From Porphyromonadaceae bacterium FC4 (GTDB lineage: Bacteria > Bacteroidota > Bacteroidia > Bacteroidales > Porphyromonadaceae), in NCBI GenBank assembly GCA_900120395.1, contig LT635553.1, positions 1,470,254 to 1,534,253 of the forward strand: a stretch of DNA of 64,000 nt, read 5' to 3'. A model generated the notes under the pieces. The model saw only the letters and a program-made list of their open reading frames with translations, had not been told where the DNA came from and did no database searches. The position numbers and the translations under genes are program-made. Positions 16,485-25,223 of the stretch are shown piece by piece. Position 1 is the first letter of the stretch, and each line of letters begins with the position of its first letter.

Positions 16485-17909
16485 ATGGCACAAAAAGATA
16501 TCAGCTACGGATACCTCATCTTCCTCTCTGTAGTTGCTGCACTGGGTGGTTTCCTATTCGGCTACGACACAGCCGTCATATCCGGAACCATCGCTCAGGT
16601 CACGCAGCAATACGGTCTCGACACCATACAGCAGGGGTGGTACGTGGGGTGCGCTCTGATAGGATCCATCATCGGCGTCCTCTTCGCAGGCGTCTTGAGC
16701 GACAATCTTGGGCGAAAGTGGAGCATGCTTATCTCCGCCGTACTATTTACCACATCAGCTATTGGCTGTGCATTGTCTGTGAGCTTTGATCAGCTTGTGG
16801 TCTACCGAATCATCGGAGGAATGGGGATAGGTGTTGTATCCATCGTATCCCCGCTTTACATCTCCGAGATCGCAGTAGCTCAGTACCGTGGCAGACTTGT
16901 ATCGCTCTATCAGCTTGCAGTGACCGTCGGCTTTTTGGGAGCATACCTGGTCAACTTTCGCCTCCTTGGCTGGTCGCAGAGTGGCACCGTGCTTGCCAAC
17001 GACACCTTTCAGTTGATCTTTATGTCCGAAGTGTGGAGAGGTATGTTGGGTATGGAGACCATCCCGGCACTGCTCTTCCTCATCACCATATTCTTCATTC
17101 CGGAGAGCCCGAGGTGGCTGATCGTAAAGCAACAGGAGGAAAAGGCTGCACAGATCCTGACCGCCATCCACTCCTCTCACGACAAGGCGATGATGCAGAT
17201 CCGGGAGACCAAGGCTGTTCTCTCTGCTGAGATAGAGCACACCCCATGGCGTCTTTTGCTTCGCAAAGACATCATGAAGCCTGTCCTTATCGGTGTTGCT
17301 ATCGCGATGCTGGGGCAGTTCATGGGCGTGAACGCTGTCCTCTACTATGGTCCTTCTATCTTTGAGAGTGCAGGGCTCGCTGCCCAGGATTCGCTCTGGT
17401 ACCAGGTATGGATCGGTCTGGTCAATGTCCTGACGACCGTGCTTGCCCTATTCATTATCGACAAGGTTGGGCGAAAGAAGCTGGTCTACTACGGAGTAAG
17501 CGGGATGATCGTGTCCCTGATCTGTATAGGACTCTACTTCGTGTACGGTAGCAGCCTCGGACTTTCACCCATCCTGCTTCTGGTGTTTTTCCTCTGTTAC
17601 ATCTTCTTTTGCGCAGGTTCCATCAGTGCGGTTATCTTCGTCTTCCTCTCGGAGATGTACCCTACCCGTATACGTGGTCTGGCGATGTCCATAGCAGGCC
17701 TATCTCTCTGGATAGGCACCTACTTGATCGGTCAGCTCACACCGTGGTTCTTGCAGACGCTCACACCGGCAGGGACATTCTTCCTCTTTGCAGTGATGTG
17801 TGTACCCTATATCCTGATCGTCTGGAAGCTCATGCCTGAGACAGCCGGCAAGTCGCTTGAGGAGATCGAGCGCTTCTGGCTCAAAAAGAGTGATGAGGTA
17901 GCGGACTAA
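16485..17909 (+). CDS. Sugar porter family MFS transporter
   Basis: 474 aa with 12 predicted transmembrane helices. Sugar-porter signatures are seen: GGFLFGYDTAVISGTI in helix 1, DNLGRKW after helix 2, YISEIAVAQYRGRLVSLYQL, PESPRWLIVKQ at the end of helix 6, DKVGRKKL, and FLSEMYPTRIRGLAMS with PETAGKSLEEIE at the C-terminus. It is related to xylose/proton symporters (XylE type) and would carry the released monosaccharide across the inner membrane. It is the last gene of the run starting at 12798 and is followed by a strong terminator. Confidence 0.93.
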   Translation: MAQKDISYGYLIFLSVVAALGGFLFGYDTAVISGTIAQVTQQYGLDTIQQGWYVGCALIGSIIGVLFAGVLSDNLGRKWSMLISAVLFTTSAIGCALSVSFDQLVVYRIIGGMGIGVVSIVSPLYISEIAVAQYRGRLVSLYQLAVTVGFLGAYLVNFRLLGWSQSGTVLANDTFQLIFMSEVWRGMLGMETIPALLFLITIFFIPESPRWLIVKQQEEKAAQILTAIHSSHDKAMMQIRETKAVLSAEIEHTPWRLLLRKDIMKPVLIGVAIAMLGQFMGVNAVLYYGPSIFESAGLAAQDSLWYQVWIGLVNVLTTVLALFIIDKVGRKKLVYYGVSGMIVSLICIGLYFVYGSSLGLSPILLLVFFLCYIFFCAGSISAVIFVFLSEMYPTRIRGLAMSIAGLSLWIGTYLIGQLTPWFLQTLTPAGTFFLFAVMCVPYILIVWKLMPETAGKSLEEIERFWLKKSDEVAD

Positions 17910-17929
17910 GACTGCGCCCCAAGACTTTT

Positions 17930-17972
17930 ACAGCCCCCTCCCTGTAGTTCTCTACTTGGAGGGGGCTGTCTC
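17930..17972 (+). terminator. Intrinsic terminator after the sugar porter gene
   Basis: Perfect 12-bp stem ACAGCCCCCTCC / GGAGGGGGCTGT (17930-17941 and 17958-17969) with a 16-nt loop, followed by CTCATTATG. It ends the sugar-use run and insulates the TrpB2 gene. Confidence 0.75.
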
Positions 17973-18041
17973 ATTATGTCCGGAGCGAGAGCAGGACGAT
18001 GGTATCCATCATTTCGGAGTGCCGCACTCACGATTTATAAG

Positions 18042-18049
18042 TACATTTG
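18042..18049 (+). promoter_or_regulatory. Candidate -7 element (TACATTTG) for the trpB2-tcdA run
   Basis: TACATTTG fits the Bacteroidota TAnnTTTG box and lies 33 nt before ATG 18082, just after the terminator. It supports 18082 over the in-frame upstream ATG at 17956 as the start. The -33 TTG is not clear. Confidence 0.45.
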
Positions 18050-18081
18050 TCCCTAACGCTACAAACGCAATCAGAGACGAC

Positions 18082-19443
18082 ATGAAACAAAAGCGCTTTT
18101 TACTCCCCGCAGAGGAGATACCTACACATTGGTACAATATCCAGGCAGAGATGACGACGAAGCCACGTCCGCTCCTCAACCCCCAGACCCATGAGCCGGT
18201 AAAGGAGGAGGACCTCTTCCCTATTTTTAGCCAAGAGGCTTCACGGCAAGAACTCAACCAGACCGATGCTTGGATCGAGATACCGGAGGAAGTACGTCGT
18301 CTCTACAGTTACTATCGCACGACACCCCTTGTTCGTGCCTATGGATTGGAGGAGGCACTGGACACCCCGGCACACATCTACTTCAAAGATGAGAGCGTAA
18401 GCCCTGTCGGCTCGCACAAGCTCAACTCCGCCATTCCTCAGGCTTACTACTGCAAGCAGGAGGGCATCACCAACGTCACCACCGAGACCGGTGCCGGTCA
18501 GTGGGGGACCGCACTGGCGTATGCGAGCAAGCTCTTTGGACTGGAGTGTGCCGTATATCAGGTCAAGGTCAGTTATGAGCAAAAGCCCTACCGTCGGGGG
18601 ATGATGCAGGTATTTGGGGCTCAGGTGACCCCATCCCCCAGTATGAGCACCCGTGCCGGCAAGGACATCCTCACCACAGATCCCCAAAACAACGGCTCCC
18701 TCGGCACCGCTATATCCGAGGCGATCGAGCTGGCACGCACGACCCCCAACTGCCGGTATACCCTAGGCAGCGTCCTCAACCACGTTGCTCTACACCAGTC
18801 GATCATCGGTCTTGAAGCAGAAAAACAGATGGAGCTGGCAGGCGAGTACCCGGATACCGTGATAGCTTGCTTCGGTGGAGGATCCAACTTCTCCGGCATC
18901 GCCTTTCCCTTCATGCGGCATACGATCAAAGAGGGCAAAAAGACCCGCTTCATTGCAGCTGAGCCCGCCTCTTGCCCCAAGCTTACTCGGGGACATTTTG
19001 CCTACGACTATGGCGACGAAGCCGGCTATACGCCACTCATCCCCATGTACACGCTGGGGCATAAGTTTCAGCCGGCAAGCATCCACGCAGGAGGTCTGCG
19101 GTACCACGGTGCCGGGTCCATTGTGTCCCAGCTGATGCAGGATGGGCTGATAGAGGCAGTAGACGTGGGGCAGTTGGATAGCTTCCGGGCGGGTCTGCTC
19201 TTTGCACGCACCGAGGGGATCGTCCCCGCACCTGAGAGCTGCCATGCCATTGCCGAGACGATCCGCCTCGCCAAAGAGTGCCGGGAAACCGGGAAAGAGG
19301 AGGTCATCCTCTTCAATCTATCCGGTCACGGTATGTTGGACATCAACGCCTACCACCAGTTCTTGAGCGGCAGCCTCACCAATGGCAGCCTCTCAGAGGA
19401 AGAACTGGCACAGTCAATGGTAGATATTCCCATAGTAAAATGA
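18082..19443 (+). CDS. TrpB-like PLP-dependent enzyme (TrpB2 type)
   Basis: 453 aa from ATG 18082 (MKQKRFLLPAEEIPTHWYNI). Upstream in-frame codons overlap the terminator and promoter and are rejected. PLP-lyase hallmarks are SVSPVGSHKLNSAIPQAYY (the Lys in SHK is the Schiff-base lysine), TETGAGQWGTALAYA, VIACFGGGSNFSGIAFPF (Gly-rich phosphate loop) and IFNLSGHGMLD-like sequence near the end. TrpB2 proteins condense indole and serine to tryptophan, often without TrpA. Since no trpA or other trp gene is adjacent, it may work in indole salvage (inference). The length is typical of TrpB2 rather than the shorter TrpB1. Its stop overlaps the tcdA start by 4 bp. Confidence 0.9.
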   Translation: MKQKRFLLPAEEIPTHWYNIQAEMTTKPRPLLNPQTHEPVKEEDLFPIFSQEASRQELNQTDAWIEIPEEVRRLYSYYRTTPLVRAYGLEEALDTPAHIYFKDESVSPVGSHKLNSAIPQAYYCKQEGITNVTTETGAGQWGTALAYASKLFGLECAVYQVKVSYEQKPYRRGMMQVFGAQVTPSPSMSTRAGKDILTTDPQNNGSLGTAISEAIELARTTPNCRYTLGSVLNHVALHQSIIGLEAEKQMELAGEYPDTVIACFGGGSNFSGIAFPFMRHTIKEGKKTRFIAAEPASCPKLTRGHFAYDYGDEAGYTPLIPMYTLGHKFQPASIHAGGLRYHGAGSIVSQLMQDGLIEAVDVGQLDSFRAGLLFARTEGIVPAPESCHAIAETIRLAKECRETGKEEVILFNLSGHGMLDINAYHQFLSGSLTNGSLSEEELAQSMVDIPIVK

Positions 19444-20183
19444 ACCAAGACAGGGAGGCTCTTTCTCGCACAGCACTGCTCCTCGGTGACGAGCCACTAG
19501 AGCGACTGGCTGACAGCCATGTCCTCGTTGTGGGTCTGGGGGGTGTCGGCGGGTATGCCGCGGAGATGCTGGCACGAAGCGGTGTGGGGGAGATGACCAT
19601 CGTCGATGGTGATGTGGTGCAGCCCTCCAATATCAACCGTCAGCTCATCGCCCTTCACTCGACCATCGGACGCCCCAAAGCTCAGCTCTGGGCAGAGCGC
19701 ATCCGAGACATCAATCCGGATATACGTCTGACCGTGAAGGAGACCTTCATCAAGGACACAGCCACGGACGACCTCCTGACTGAGGCACCCTACTCTTTTG
19801 TCATCGATGCTATCGACACCCTGAGCCCCAAGGTGCACCTCATCCGCAGCTTGGTCGAGCGAGAGATCCCTTTTGTCAGCGCCATGGGAGCCGGTGCCAA
19901 GCGAGATGCCACAGCGATCCGCATAGCCCGTATGGATAAGGTCAAAAACTGCACTCTGGCACGCTTTATACGCAAGCGGCTGCGCAAGCTGGGGGTACCC
20001 CTGCACTTCACCGCCGTCTACTCCGAAGAGCTGCCCGATGAGGATGCTATCCTGCTCACCGAAGGCGAGCAAAACAAAAAGTCCACCACCGGCACCATCA
20101 GCTATATGCCTGCCATCGTAGGTTGCTACTGCGCCTACGTGGCACTGGATCAGCTGTGCCGGCCGGAGGCTCCCCTGCCCTAA
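19440..20183 (+). CDS. tcdA: tRNA threonylcarbamoyladenosine dehydratase
   Basis: 247 aa from ATG 19440 (MNQDREALSRTALLLGDEPL), coupled by an ATGA overlap to the TrpB2 stop. The E1-like ThiF/MoeB fold shows the nucleotide-binding motif VLVVGLGGVGGYAAEMLARSG, then VDGDVVQPSNINRQLIA and VIDAIDTLSPKVHLI. TcdA (CsdL) dehydrates t6A37 of ANN-decoding tRNAs to cyclic t6A using ATP. MSVAMGAGAKRD-like sequence (FVSAMGAGAKRDATAIRIA) and the C-terminal lid fit the family. LolD follows 19 bp later on the same strand. Confidence 0.92.
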   Translation: MNQDREALSRTALLLGDEPLERLADSHVLVVGLGGVGGYAAEMLARSGVGEMTIVDGDVVQPSNINRQLIALHSTIGRPKAQLWAERIRDINPDIRLTVKETFIKDTATDDLLTEAPYSFVIDAIDTLSPKVHLIRSLVEREIPFVSAMGAGAKRDATAIRIARMDKVKNCTLARFIRKRLRKLGVPLHFTAVYSEELPDEDAILLTEGEQNKKSTTGTISYMPAIVGCYCAYVALDQLCRPEAPLP

Positions 20184-20202
20184 TCCCATAGAACACACCT
20201 AC

Positions 20203-20880
20203 ATGACCGCCCCATCTACCATCATCACAGCCGAAGAGATACACAAGAGCTTTGGACCACTGGAGATCCTCAAGGGAGTCTCCCTCGAAGTACACCGATC
20301 AGAGATTGTCGCCATCGTAGGTGCCAGCGGTGCCGGGAAGACCACCCTCCTGCAGATCCTAGGACTCCTCGATCGACCGGACAAGGGGACAGTCCTCATC
20401 AATGACGTGGACGTACACCGGCTCAGCACCAACCAGCAAGCCGACTTCCGCAACCGTCACATCGGCTTTGTGTTCCAGTTTCATCAGCTCCTACCGGAGT
20501 TTTCGGCAGAGGAAAATGTAGCCATCACCGCCATGATAGGGGGAATGGGTAAGCAGGCTGCCCTCCAAAAAGCAAGAGAGCGACTCACCCGACTGGGTCT
20601 CCGGGAGCGACTCACCCACCGACCGGCGCAGCTCAGTGGTGGGGAGAAGCAGCGTGTGGCTGTGGCACGGGCTCTGATCAATGACCCGGAGGTCGTCTTT
20701 GCAGACGAGCCGACCGGCGCCCTGGACAGTGCCAATAAGAGCGAGCTTCACCGGATCTTCCTCGAGCTCCGGGAGCAGACGGGGCAGACCTTTGTAGTCG
20801 TGACCCATGACCCGGAGATATCCAAGATCGCAGACCGCACTATCCTGCTCAAGGACGGCAGGATTACCAGTGAGATGTAG
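20203..20880 (+). CDS. lolD: Lipoprotein-releasing ABC transporter ATP-binding protein LolD
   Basis: 225 aa. A single ABC ATPase domain with Walker [11 protein letters not shown]-loop region [18 protein letters not shown], signature [15 protein letters not shown], Walker [14 protein letters not shown] and H-loop VVTHD. The [16 protein letters not shown] stretch is characteristic of LolD, which powers release of outer-membrane lipoproteins from the inner membrane with LolC/LolE. The membrane partner is not in the window, as is common in Bacteroidota. It sits between tcdA and an HhH protein at close spacing. Confidence 0.9.
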   Translation: MTAPSTIITAEEIHKSFGPLEILKGVSLEVHRSEIVAIVGASGAGKTTLLQILGLLDRPDKGTVLINDVDVHRLSTNQQADFRNRHIGFVFQFHQLLPEFSAEENVAITAMIGGMGKQAALQKARERLTRLGLRERLTHRPAQLSGGEKQRVAVARALINDPEVVFADEPTGALDSANKSELHRIFLELREQTGQTFVVVTHDPEISKIADRTILLKDGRITSEM

Positions 20881-20883
20881 GTC

Positions 20884-21546
20884 ATGAGACTCAATCGCTC
20901 CGACAAGCAGATGGTCCTCCTGGGTGTCCTCCTCATGCTGGGCTACGTAGGCTACTCGATGCTGACGACGCACACCGCTACCGTACAGGCGGAGCCCCTG
21001 TCTCCGGACACCCTACAGGTCGATGAGGTGATGACCGACACGGCGCAACAGCACCCCACCCGGCCGGTGTACCAGAGGGACACCACCCCCATCAAGACCT
21101 CCCGTTACCCCGGTCCGCCTCCTCAGGCACCGAGAGTACAGAAGATCGCCAAAGGTGAAACACTGGACCTCAACTCTGCAGACACCCTTGCCCTACAGAC
21201 GGTGCCCGGTATTGGTCCGAGTTTTGCCCGCAGGATCGCCAAGTACCGTACCCTACTGGGCGGATACTACGTAGTGGAGCAGCTCCAGGAGGTCTACGGC
21301 ATGGACCGGGAGCGGTACGACCGGATTGCCCCCTACTTTAGGCTGGAGACCGGCATCACCCCACTGGTGATCACCCAGGACAGCATCCCCTACCACCCCT
21401 ACCTCCAGTACCGACACCGCGACGTCCTCCGCGATCTCCTCCGCAAGGGAGACCCTTTCGACTGGCAGGACCTCATGCGCTCCGGAGCTTTCACGCAGGA
21501 TGATTCACTCCGACTTGCCCCCTACCTCCGTCTGACCGATAGGTAA
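20884..21546 (+). CDS. Membrane-anchored helix-hairpin-helix protein (ComEA-like)
   Basis: 220 aa, beginning 3 bp after the lolD stop. An N-terminal transmembrane helix (QMVLLGVLLMLGYVGYSML) precedes a Pro/Thr-rich linker and a ComEA-like HhH domain: LDLNSADTLALQTVPGIGPSFARRIAKYR, GGYYVVEQLQEVYGMDRERYDRI. A second, weaker HhH-like unit (RKGDPFDWQDLMRSGAFTQDD) ends the protein. ComEA proteins bind double-stranded DNA at the membrane during transformation. Many Bacteroidota carry such proteins without a known competence role. The domain call is firm but the function is not. Confidence 0.85.
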   Translation: MRLNRSDKQMVLLGVLLMLGYVGYSMLTTHTATVQAEPLSPDTLQVDEVMTDTAQQHPTRPVYQRDTTPIKTSRYPGPPPQAPRVQKIAKGETLDLNSADTLALQTVPGIGPSFARRIAKYRTLLGGYYVVEQLQEVYGMDRERYDRIAPYFRLETGITPLVITQDSIPYHPYLQYRHRDVLRDLLRKGDPFDWQDLMRSGAFTQDDSLRLAPYLRLTDR

Positions 21547-21607
21547 GGTAGAGCACAGTCCACATCGTTTGTGATCAAAAAATTAGGCAGACGGGGGTCG
21601 GCAAAAA

Positions 21608-21693
21608 ATTGGACGGATAGTAGCCAAATGTTTCCAGTAGGAAAGAGAACGATTTGACGGATAGAAGCGGACGGTTTCCAGTAGGAAACTTTT
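21608..21693 (+). repeat. Double-hairpin dispersed repeat, copy 3
   Basis: The first unit begins ATTGGACGGATAGTAGC and the second ATTTGACGGATAGAAGC, 44 bp apart. Each ends in TTTCC-AGTA-GGAAA, and the last hairpin is followed by four Ts. It lies 60 bp after the HhH gene stop in terminator orientation and has no MITE ends around it. The rest of 21547-22007 contains only an A+T-rich promoter region. Confidence 0.87.
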
Positions 21694-21941
21694 GGCAATC
21701 AAGCGCCAACTTTTCAGGAAGACATATCTCCCTAATAATCAACTACATAATCCACTAAATGTCTTGATCCTACTTCGGGCTTCTAATACGCTTATTCTAC
21801 ACTAAAAACATCTGTAGCTCTGCATAGATTGATCACCATTTATTTTTGAAAAAGCAAGCAGAGTGACTTTTCCGCAATGAGCCTGACGCAACGGCGTTAC
21901 TCCGGTCAAAAGAGGCATAGAGTAGCCGCCGAAAAAATGTG

Positions 21942-21949
21942 TATATTTG
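21942..21949 (+). promoter_or_regulatory. Candidate -7 element (TATATTTG) for the mlaEF run
   Basis: TATATTTG fits TAnnTTTG and lies 59 nt before the mlaE start at 22008. No clear TTG is seen at -33. Confidence 0.4.
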
Positions 21950-22007
21950 TACGTTAATGTACACACAGGTGTTGCTTCGTACATTTTGGATCACAAAAAA
22001 AGAATAG

Positions 22008-22751
22008 ATGAAGAGACACATCGAACCGGTCGGGCGCTACGTCTCGCTCCTTGGTAAGGTTTTTCAGGTACCTCGCAGCTGGCGTATGTTCTTACGCGAG
22101 TTGGTTCGCGAGATCTACTTCCAGGGTGTGGGCTCGCTCTGGATCGTCATGCTGGTCTCCTTTTTCATCGGTGCAGTGATCACCATACAGCTGGGTATCA
22201 ACGTGACCACGCCGCTGGCTCCGAAGTTCATCCTCGGGTACTCGGCAAGGGAGATCATCTTGCTGGAGTTTTCGAGCACCATCATGTGTATGATCCTCGC
22301 CGGCAAGTGCGGGAGCAGCATAGCCAGTGAGATCGGTACGATGCGGGTGACAGAGCAGATCGACGCTATGGACATCATGGGTGTGAATGCTGCCAACTAC
22401 ATCATCCTACCCAAGGTGATCGGCATGATGCTCTTCCTGCCTATACTGGTGATCGTGAGTATGCTCGTAGGCATACTGGGAGGCTACCTGGGAGCAATCA
22501 TTACTCCCGAGATACCGCTGACCGAGTTCGTCTCAGGCTTGCAGATGAACTTTCATGAGTCGCGCATCTCCTACTCCATCATCAAGAGCGAGGTGTACGT
22601 CTTTTTCATCACCACCATCAGCGCCTACTGTGGCTATACGGTGGATGGCGGAGCCCTGGAAGTGGGACAGTCGACGACCAGAGCCGTGGTGTACAGCAAC
22701 GTAGCCATACTGATAAGTGACCTGGTCCTGACACAACTACTACTGACATGA
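22008..22751 (+). CDS. mlaE: MlaE-family lipid-transport ABC permease
   Basis: 247 aa. A single MlaE permease domain with about five membrane segments (LWIVMLVSFFIGAVITIQLG, LLEFSSTIMCMILAGKCGSS, MLFLPILVIVSMLVGILGGY, VYVFFITTISAYCGY). SSIASEIGTMRVTEQIDAMDIMGV is the conserved cytoplasmic coupling segment. The Mla system moves phospholipids between inner and outer membranes to keep outer-leaflet asymmetry. The stop overlaps the start of the ATPase gene by 4 bp. No MlaD (MCE) gene follows in the window. Confidence 0.92.
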   Translation: MKRHIEPVGRYVSLLGKVFQVPRSWRMFLRELVREIYFQGVGSLWIVMLVSFFIGAVITIQLGINVTTPLAPKFILGYSAREIILLEFSSTIMCMILAGKCGSSIASEIGTMRVTEQIDAMDIMGVNAANYIILPKVIGMMLFLPILVIVSMLVGILGGYLGAIITPEIPLTEFVSGLQMNFHESRISYSIIKSEVYVFFITTISAYCGYTVDGGALEVGQSTTRAVVYSNVAILISDLVLTQLLLT

Positions 22752-23476
22752 TTACAGCCGAAGGAATACACAAAAATTTCGGGAAGAAAAAGGTACTCGA
22801 GGGCGTTAGTGCAACGTTCAACGCCGGGGAGTGCTCGCTGATCATAGGCAAGAGTGGTGCGGGCAAGACCGTCTTCCTCAAGTGTCTGGTGGGCTTGGAA
22901 ACACCGGACGAGGGAGAAGTCCTCTTTGACGGGCGGGACATCACCCGCATGGACGATGAGCAGGAGACTAAGATCCGCCAGGAGATGGGGATGCTCTTTC
23001 AGGGCTCGGCTCTCTTTGACAGCATGAGCCTCTTTGACAACGTGCTCTTTCCGATCATGATGTTTAGCAAACTCAAGCGTCGTGAGCGCCATGCGCGAGT
23101 GAAGGAGTGCCTGAGCCGTGTACAGCTCTGGGACGCCCGGTACAAGTATCCGGACGAGATCAGTGGCGGAATGAAAAAGCGAGGAGCGATAGCACGCGCC
23201 ATAGCGATGAACCCCAAGTACCTCTTTTGCGACGAGCCGACCAGCGGGCTGGATCCTGCGACCAGCAAAGTAATAGACGGTCTGCTCAGGGAGATCACAA
23301 GAGAAAACAACATCACGACCATCGTCAACACACACGACATGAACTCGGTGAAAAACATCGGGGACAAGGTGATCTTCCTCAACGAGGGAAAGATCGACTG
23401 GGAAGGGAAGGGAACAGAAATAGAAAAATCCGATAATCAGCTGCTGAAGAACTTCGTATTCATCAGTCAGCTGTAA
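22748..23476 (+). CDS. mlaF: MlaF-family lipid-transport ABC ATP-binding protein
   Basis: 242 aa. Walker A GKSGAGKTVFLKCLVGLE, Q-loop region GMLFQGSALFDSMSLFDNV (the GALFDSx-type stretch typical of MlaF), signature ISGGMKKRGAIARAIA, Walker B LFCDEPTSGLDP and the H-loop HDMNSVKNIGD. It pairs with the permease immediately upstream (ATGA overlap). The glnS gene follows after 18 bp on the same strand. Confidence 0.92.
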   Translation: MITAEGIHKNFGKKKVLEGVSATFNAGECSLIIGKSGAGKTVFLKCLVGLETPDEGEVLFDGRDITRMDDEQETKIRQEMGMLFQGSALFDSMSLFDNVLFPIMMFSKLKRRERHARVKECLSRVQLWDARYKYPDEISGGMKKRGAIARAIAMNPKYLFCDEPTSGLDPATSKVIDGLLREITRENNITTIVNTHDMNSVKNIGDKVIFLNEGKIDWEGKGTEIEKSDNQLLKNFVFISQL

Positions 23477-23494
23477 AATAACGAACAACTGATA

Positions 23495-25186
23495 ATGACA
23501 GAGGAGACTAAAAAACCAGAGAAGTCGCTCAACTTTATAGAGCAGATCGTGGAGGAAGACCTCCGCAACGGGCTAAATGATGGACGGATACAGACTCGTT
23601 TTCCACCGGAGCCTAACGGCTACCTGCATATAGGTCATGCCAAGGCGATATGCCTGGACTTTGGGATCGCAGAGAAGTATGGCGGCACCTGCAACCTCCG
23701 CTTTGACGACACTAACCCTGTGAAGGAGGATGTCGAGTACACCAATGCCATCATGGAGGATATCAAGTGGCTTGGCTTTGAGTGGGAGCATGTGTACCAC
23801 GCCTCAGACTACTTCCACCAGTTGTACGACTTTGCGGTAGACCTGATCAAGCGCGGTCTGGCGTATGTGGATGAGCAGACCTCTGAGCAGATCGCCGCAC
23901 AAAAGGGCACCCTGACAGAGCCCGGAATCGAGAGCCCCTACCGGAACAGACCGATGGAGGAGAACCTCGATCTTTTTGAGCGAATGAAGAATGGGGAGTT
24001 TCCGGACGGTGCGATGACGCTGCGGGCAAAGATCGACATGGCGCACTCCAATATGCACTTCCGCGACCCGGTCATTTACCGAATCATGCACCACCCACAC
24101 CACCGTACCGGTACCGAGTGGAAGGTGTACCCTATGTACGACTTTGCACACGGGCAGAGCGACTACTTTGAGGGCGTGACCCACTCTCTCTGTACTCTGG
24201 AGTTTGTCGTCCACAGACCACTGTACGACTACTTCATCGAACTCCTGCAAACGGATGACTACAGGCCGCATCAGTATGAGTTCAACCGGCTCAACATCAC
24301 CCACACGATGATGAGCAAGCGCAAGCTACTGGAGCTGGTGCAGAGGGATATCGTACATGGATGGGACGACCCGCGGATGCCTACGCTGGTAGGTCTGAGA
24401 CGGAGAGGCTATACGCCAAGAAGTATCCGCAACTTCATCGATGCCATCGGCTATACCAAGTATGAGGGGACTGTAGATATGGAACTCCTGGAGCACACTG
24501 TGCGCGAGGACCTCAACAAGCACGCACTCCGTACCTCTGTCGTCATGGATCCGATAAAGCTGGTCATCACCAACTACCCCGAAGAGCTGGAAGAGTCGAT
24601 GACGGTGGTCAACAACCCCGAAGATCCGGAGAGTGAGAGCCACGACATCACCTTTGGCAGAGAGCTATGGATCGAGCGAGAAGACTTCATGGAGGATGCT
24701 CCGAAGAAGTACTTCCGCCTGACTCCCGGCAGAGAGGTGCGGCTCAAGTCGGCGTACATCGTGAAGTGCACCGGCTACGTCAAGGATGAGGCGGGTAACG
24801 TGGTGGAGGTCCACGCCGAGTATGATCCCGACACGCGCACCGGTATGCCGGGTGCTTCGCGTAAGGTGAAGGGAACCATCCACTGGGTGAGCGTCAAGCG
24901 TGCCCTCCCTGCAGAGCTCAGGCTGTACGATAACCTCTTCCTTGCCGAAAACCCTGCCGAGGAGAAGTATGAGGACCTCAGTGAGATCGTCAACCCCGAT
25001 AGCGAGAAGATACTCCATACTGCCTATGCAGAGGAGTGGCTAAAGGAGGCTGAGGTGGGAGACCACTACCAGTTTGTCCGCAAGGGCTACTTTGTCAAGG
25101 ATAAGGACAGCACGGAGGAGAAGCCGGTATTCATACAGACGGTGACCCTTCGTGACAGCTGGAAGAAAGGACAACAAAAGAAGTAA
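23495..25186 (+). CDS. glnS: Glutamine--tRNA ligase
   Basis: 563 aa. Class I synthetase with the HIGH-type motif PPEPNGYLHIGHAKAICLDFG, RFDDTNPVKEDVEY, the GlnRS/GluRS-type KMSKS variant ITHTMMSKRKL, and a C-terminal anticodon-binding pair of beta-barrels (GREVRLKSAYIVKCTGY). The length fits bacterial GlnRS. It charges tRNA-Gln with glutamine in the cytosol. The SurA-like gene starts 37 bp downstream on the same strand. Confidence 0.97.
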   Translation: MTEETKKPEKSLNFIEQIVEEDLRNGLNDGRIQTRFPPEPNGYLHIGHAKAICLDFGIAEKYGGTCNLRFDDTNPVKEDVEYTNAIMEDIKWLGFEWEHVYHASDYFHQLYDFAVDLIKRGLAYVDEQTSEQIAAQKGTLTEPGIESPYRNRPMEENLDLFERMKNGEFPDGAMTLRAKIDMAHSNMHFRDPVIYRIMHHPHHRTGTEWKVYPMYDFAHGQSDYFEGVTHSLCTLEFVVHRPLYDYFIELLQTDDYRPHQYEFNRLNITHTMMSKRKLLELVQRDIVHGWDDPRMPTLVGLRRRGYTPRSIRNFIDAIGYTKYEGTVDMELLEHTVREDLNKHALRTSVVMDPIKLVITNYPEELEESMTVVNNPEDPESESHDITFGRELWIEREDFMEDAPKKYFRLTPGREVRLKSAYIVKCTGYVKDEAGNVVEVHAEYDPDTRTGMPGASRKVKGTIHWVSVKRALPAELRLYDNLFLAENPAEEKYEDLSEIVNPDSEKILHTAYAEEWLKEAEVGDHYQFVRKGYFVKDKDSTEEKPVFIQTVTLRDSWKKGQQKK

Positions 25187-25223
25187 TCAACCGATACCGA
25201 AGGAAATACATAAGACAACAACG

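Noticed and set aside
17956-18081. 42-residue N-terminal extension of the TrpB2 protein
   Set aside because: It overlaps the terminator stem and the TACATTTG promoter box and has no family resemblance; ATG 18082 is preferred.
19278-19439. 54-residue N-terminal extension of TcdA
   Set aside because: It lies inside the TrpB2 coding sequence; the ATGA overlap at 19440 gives the family-typical start.
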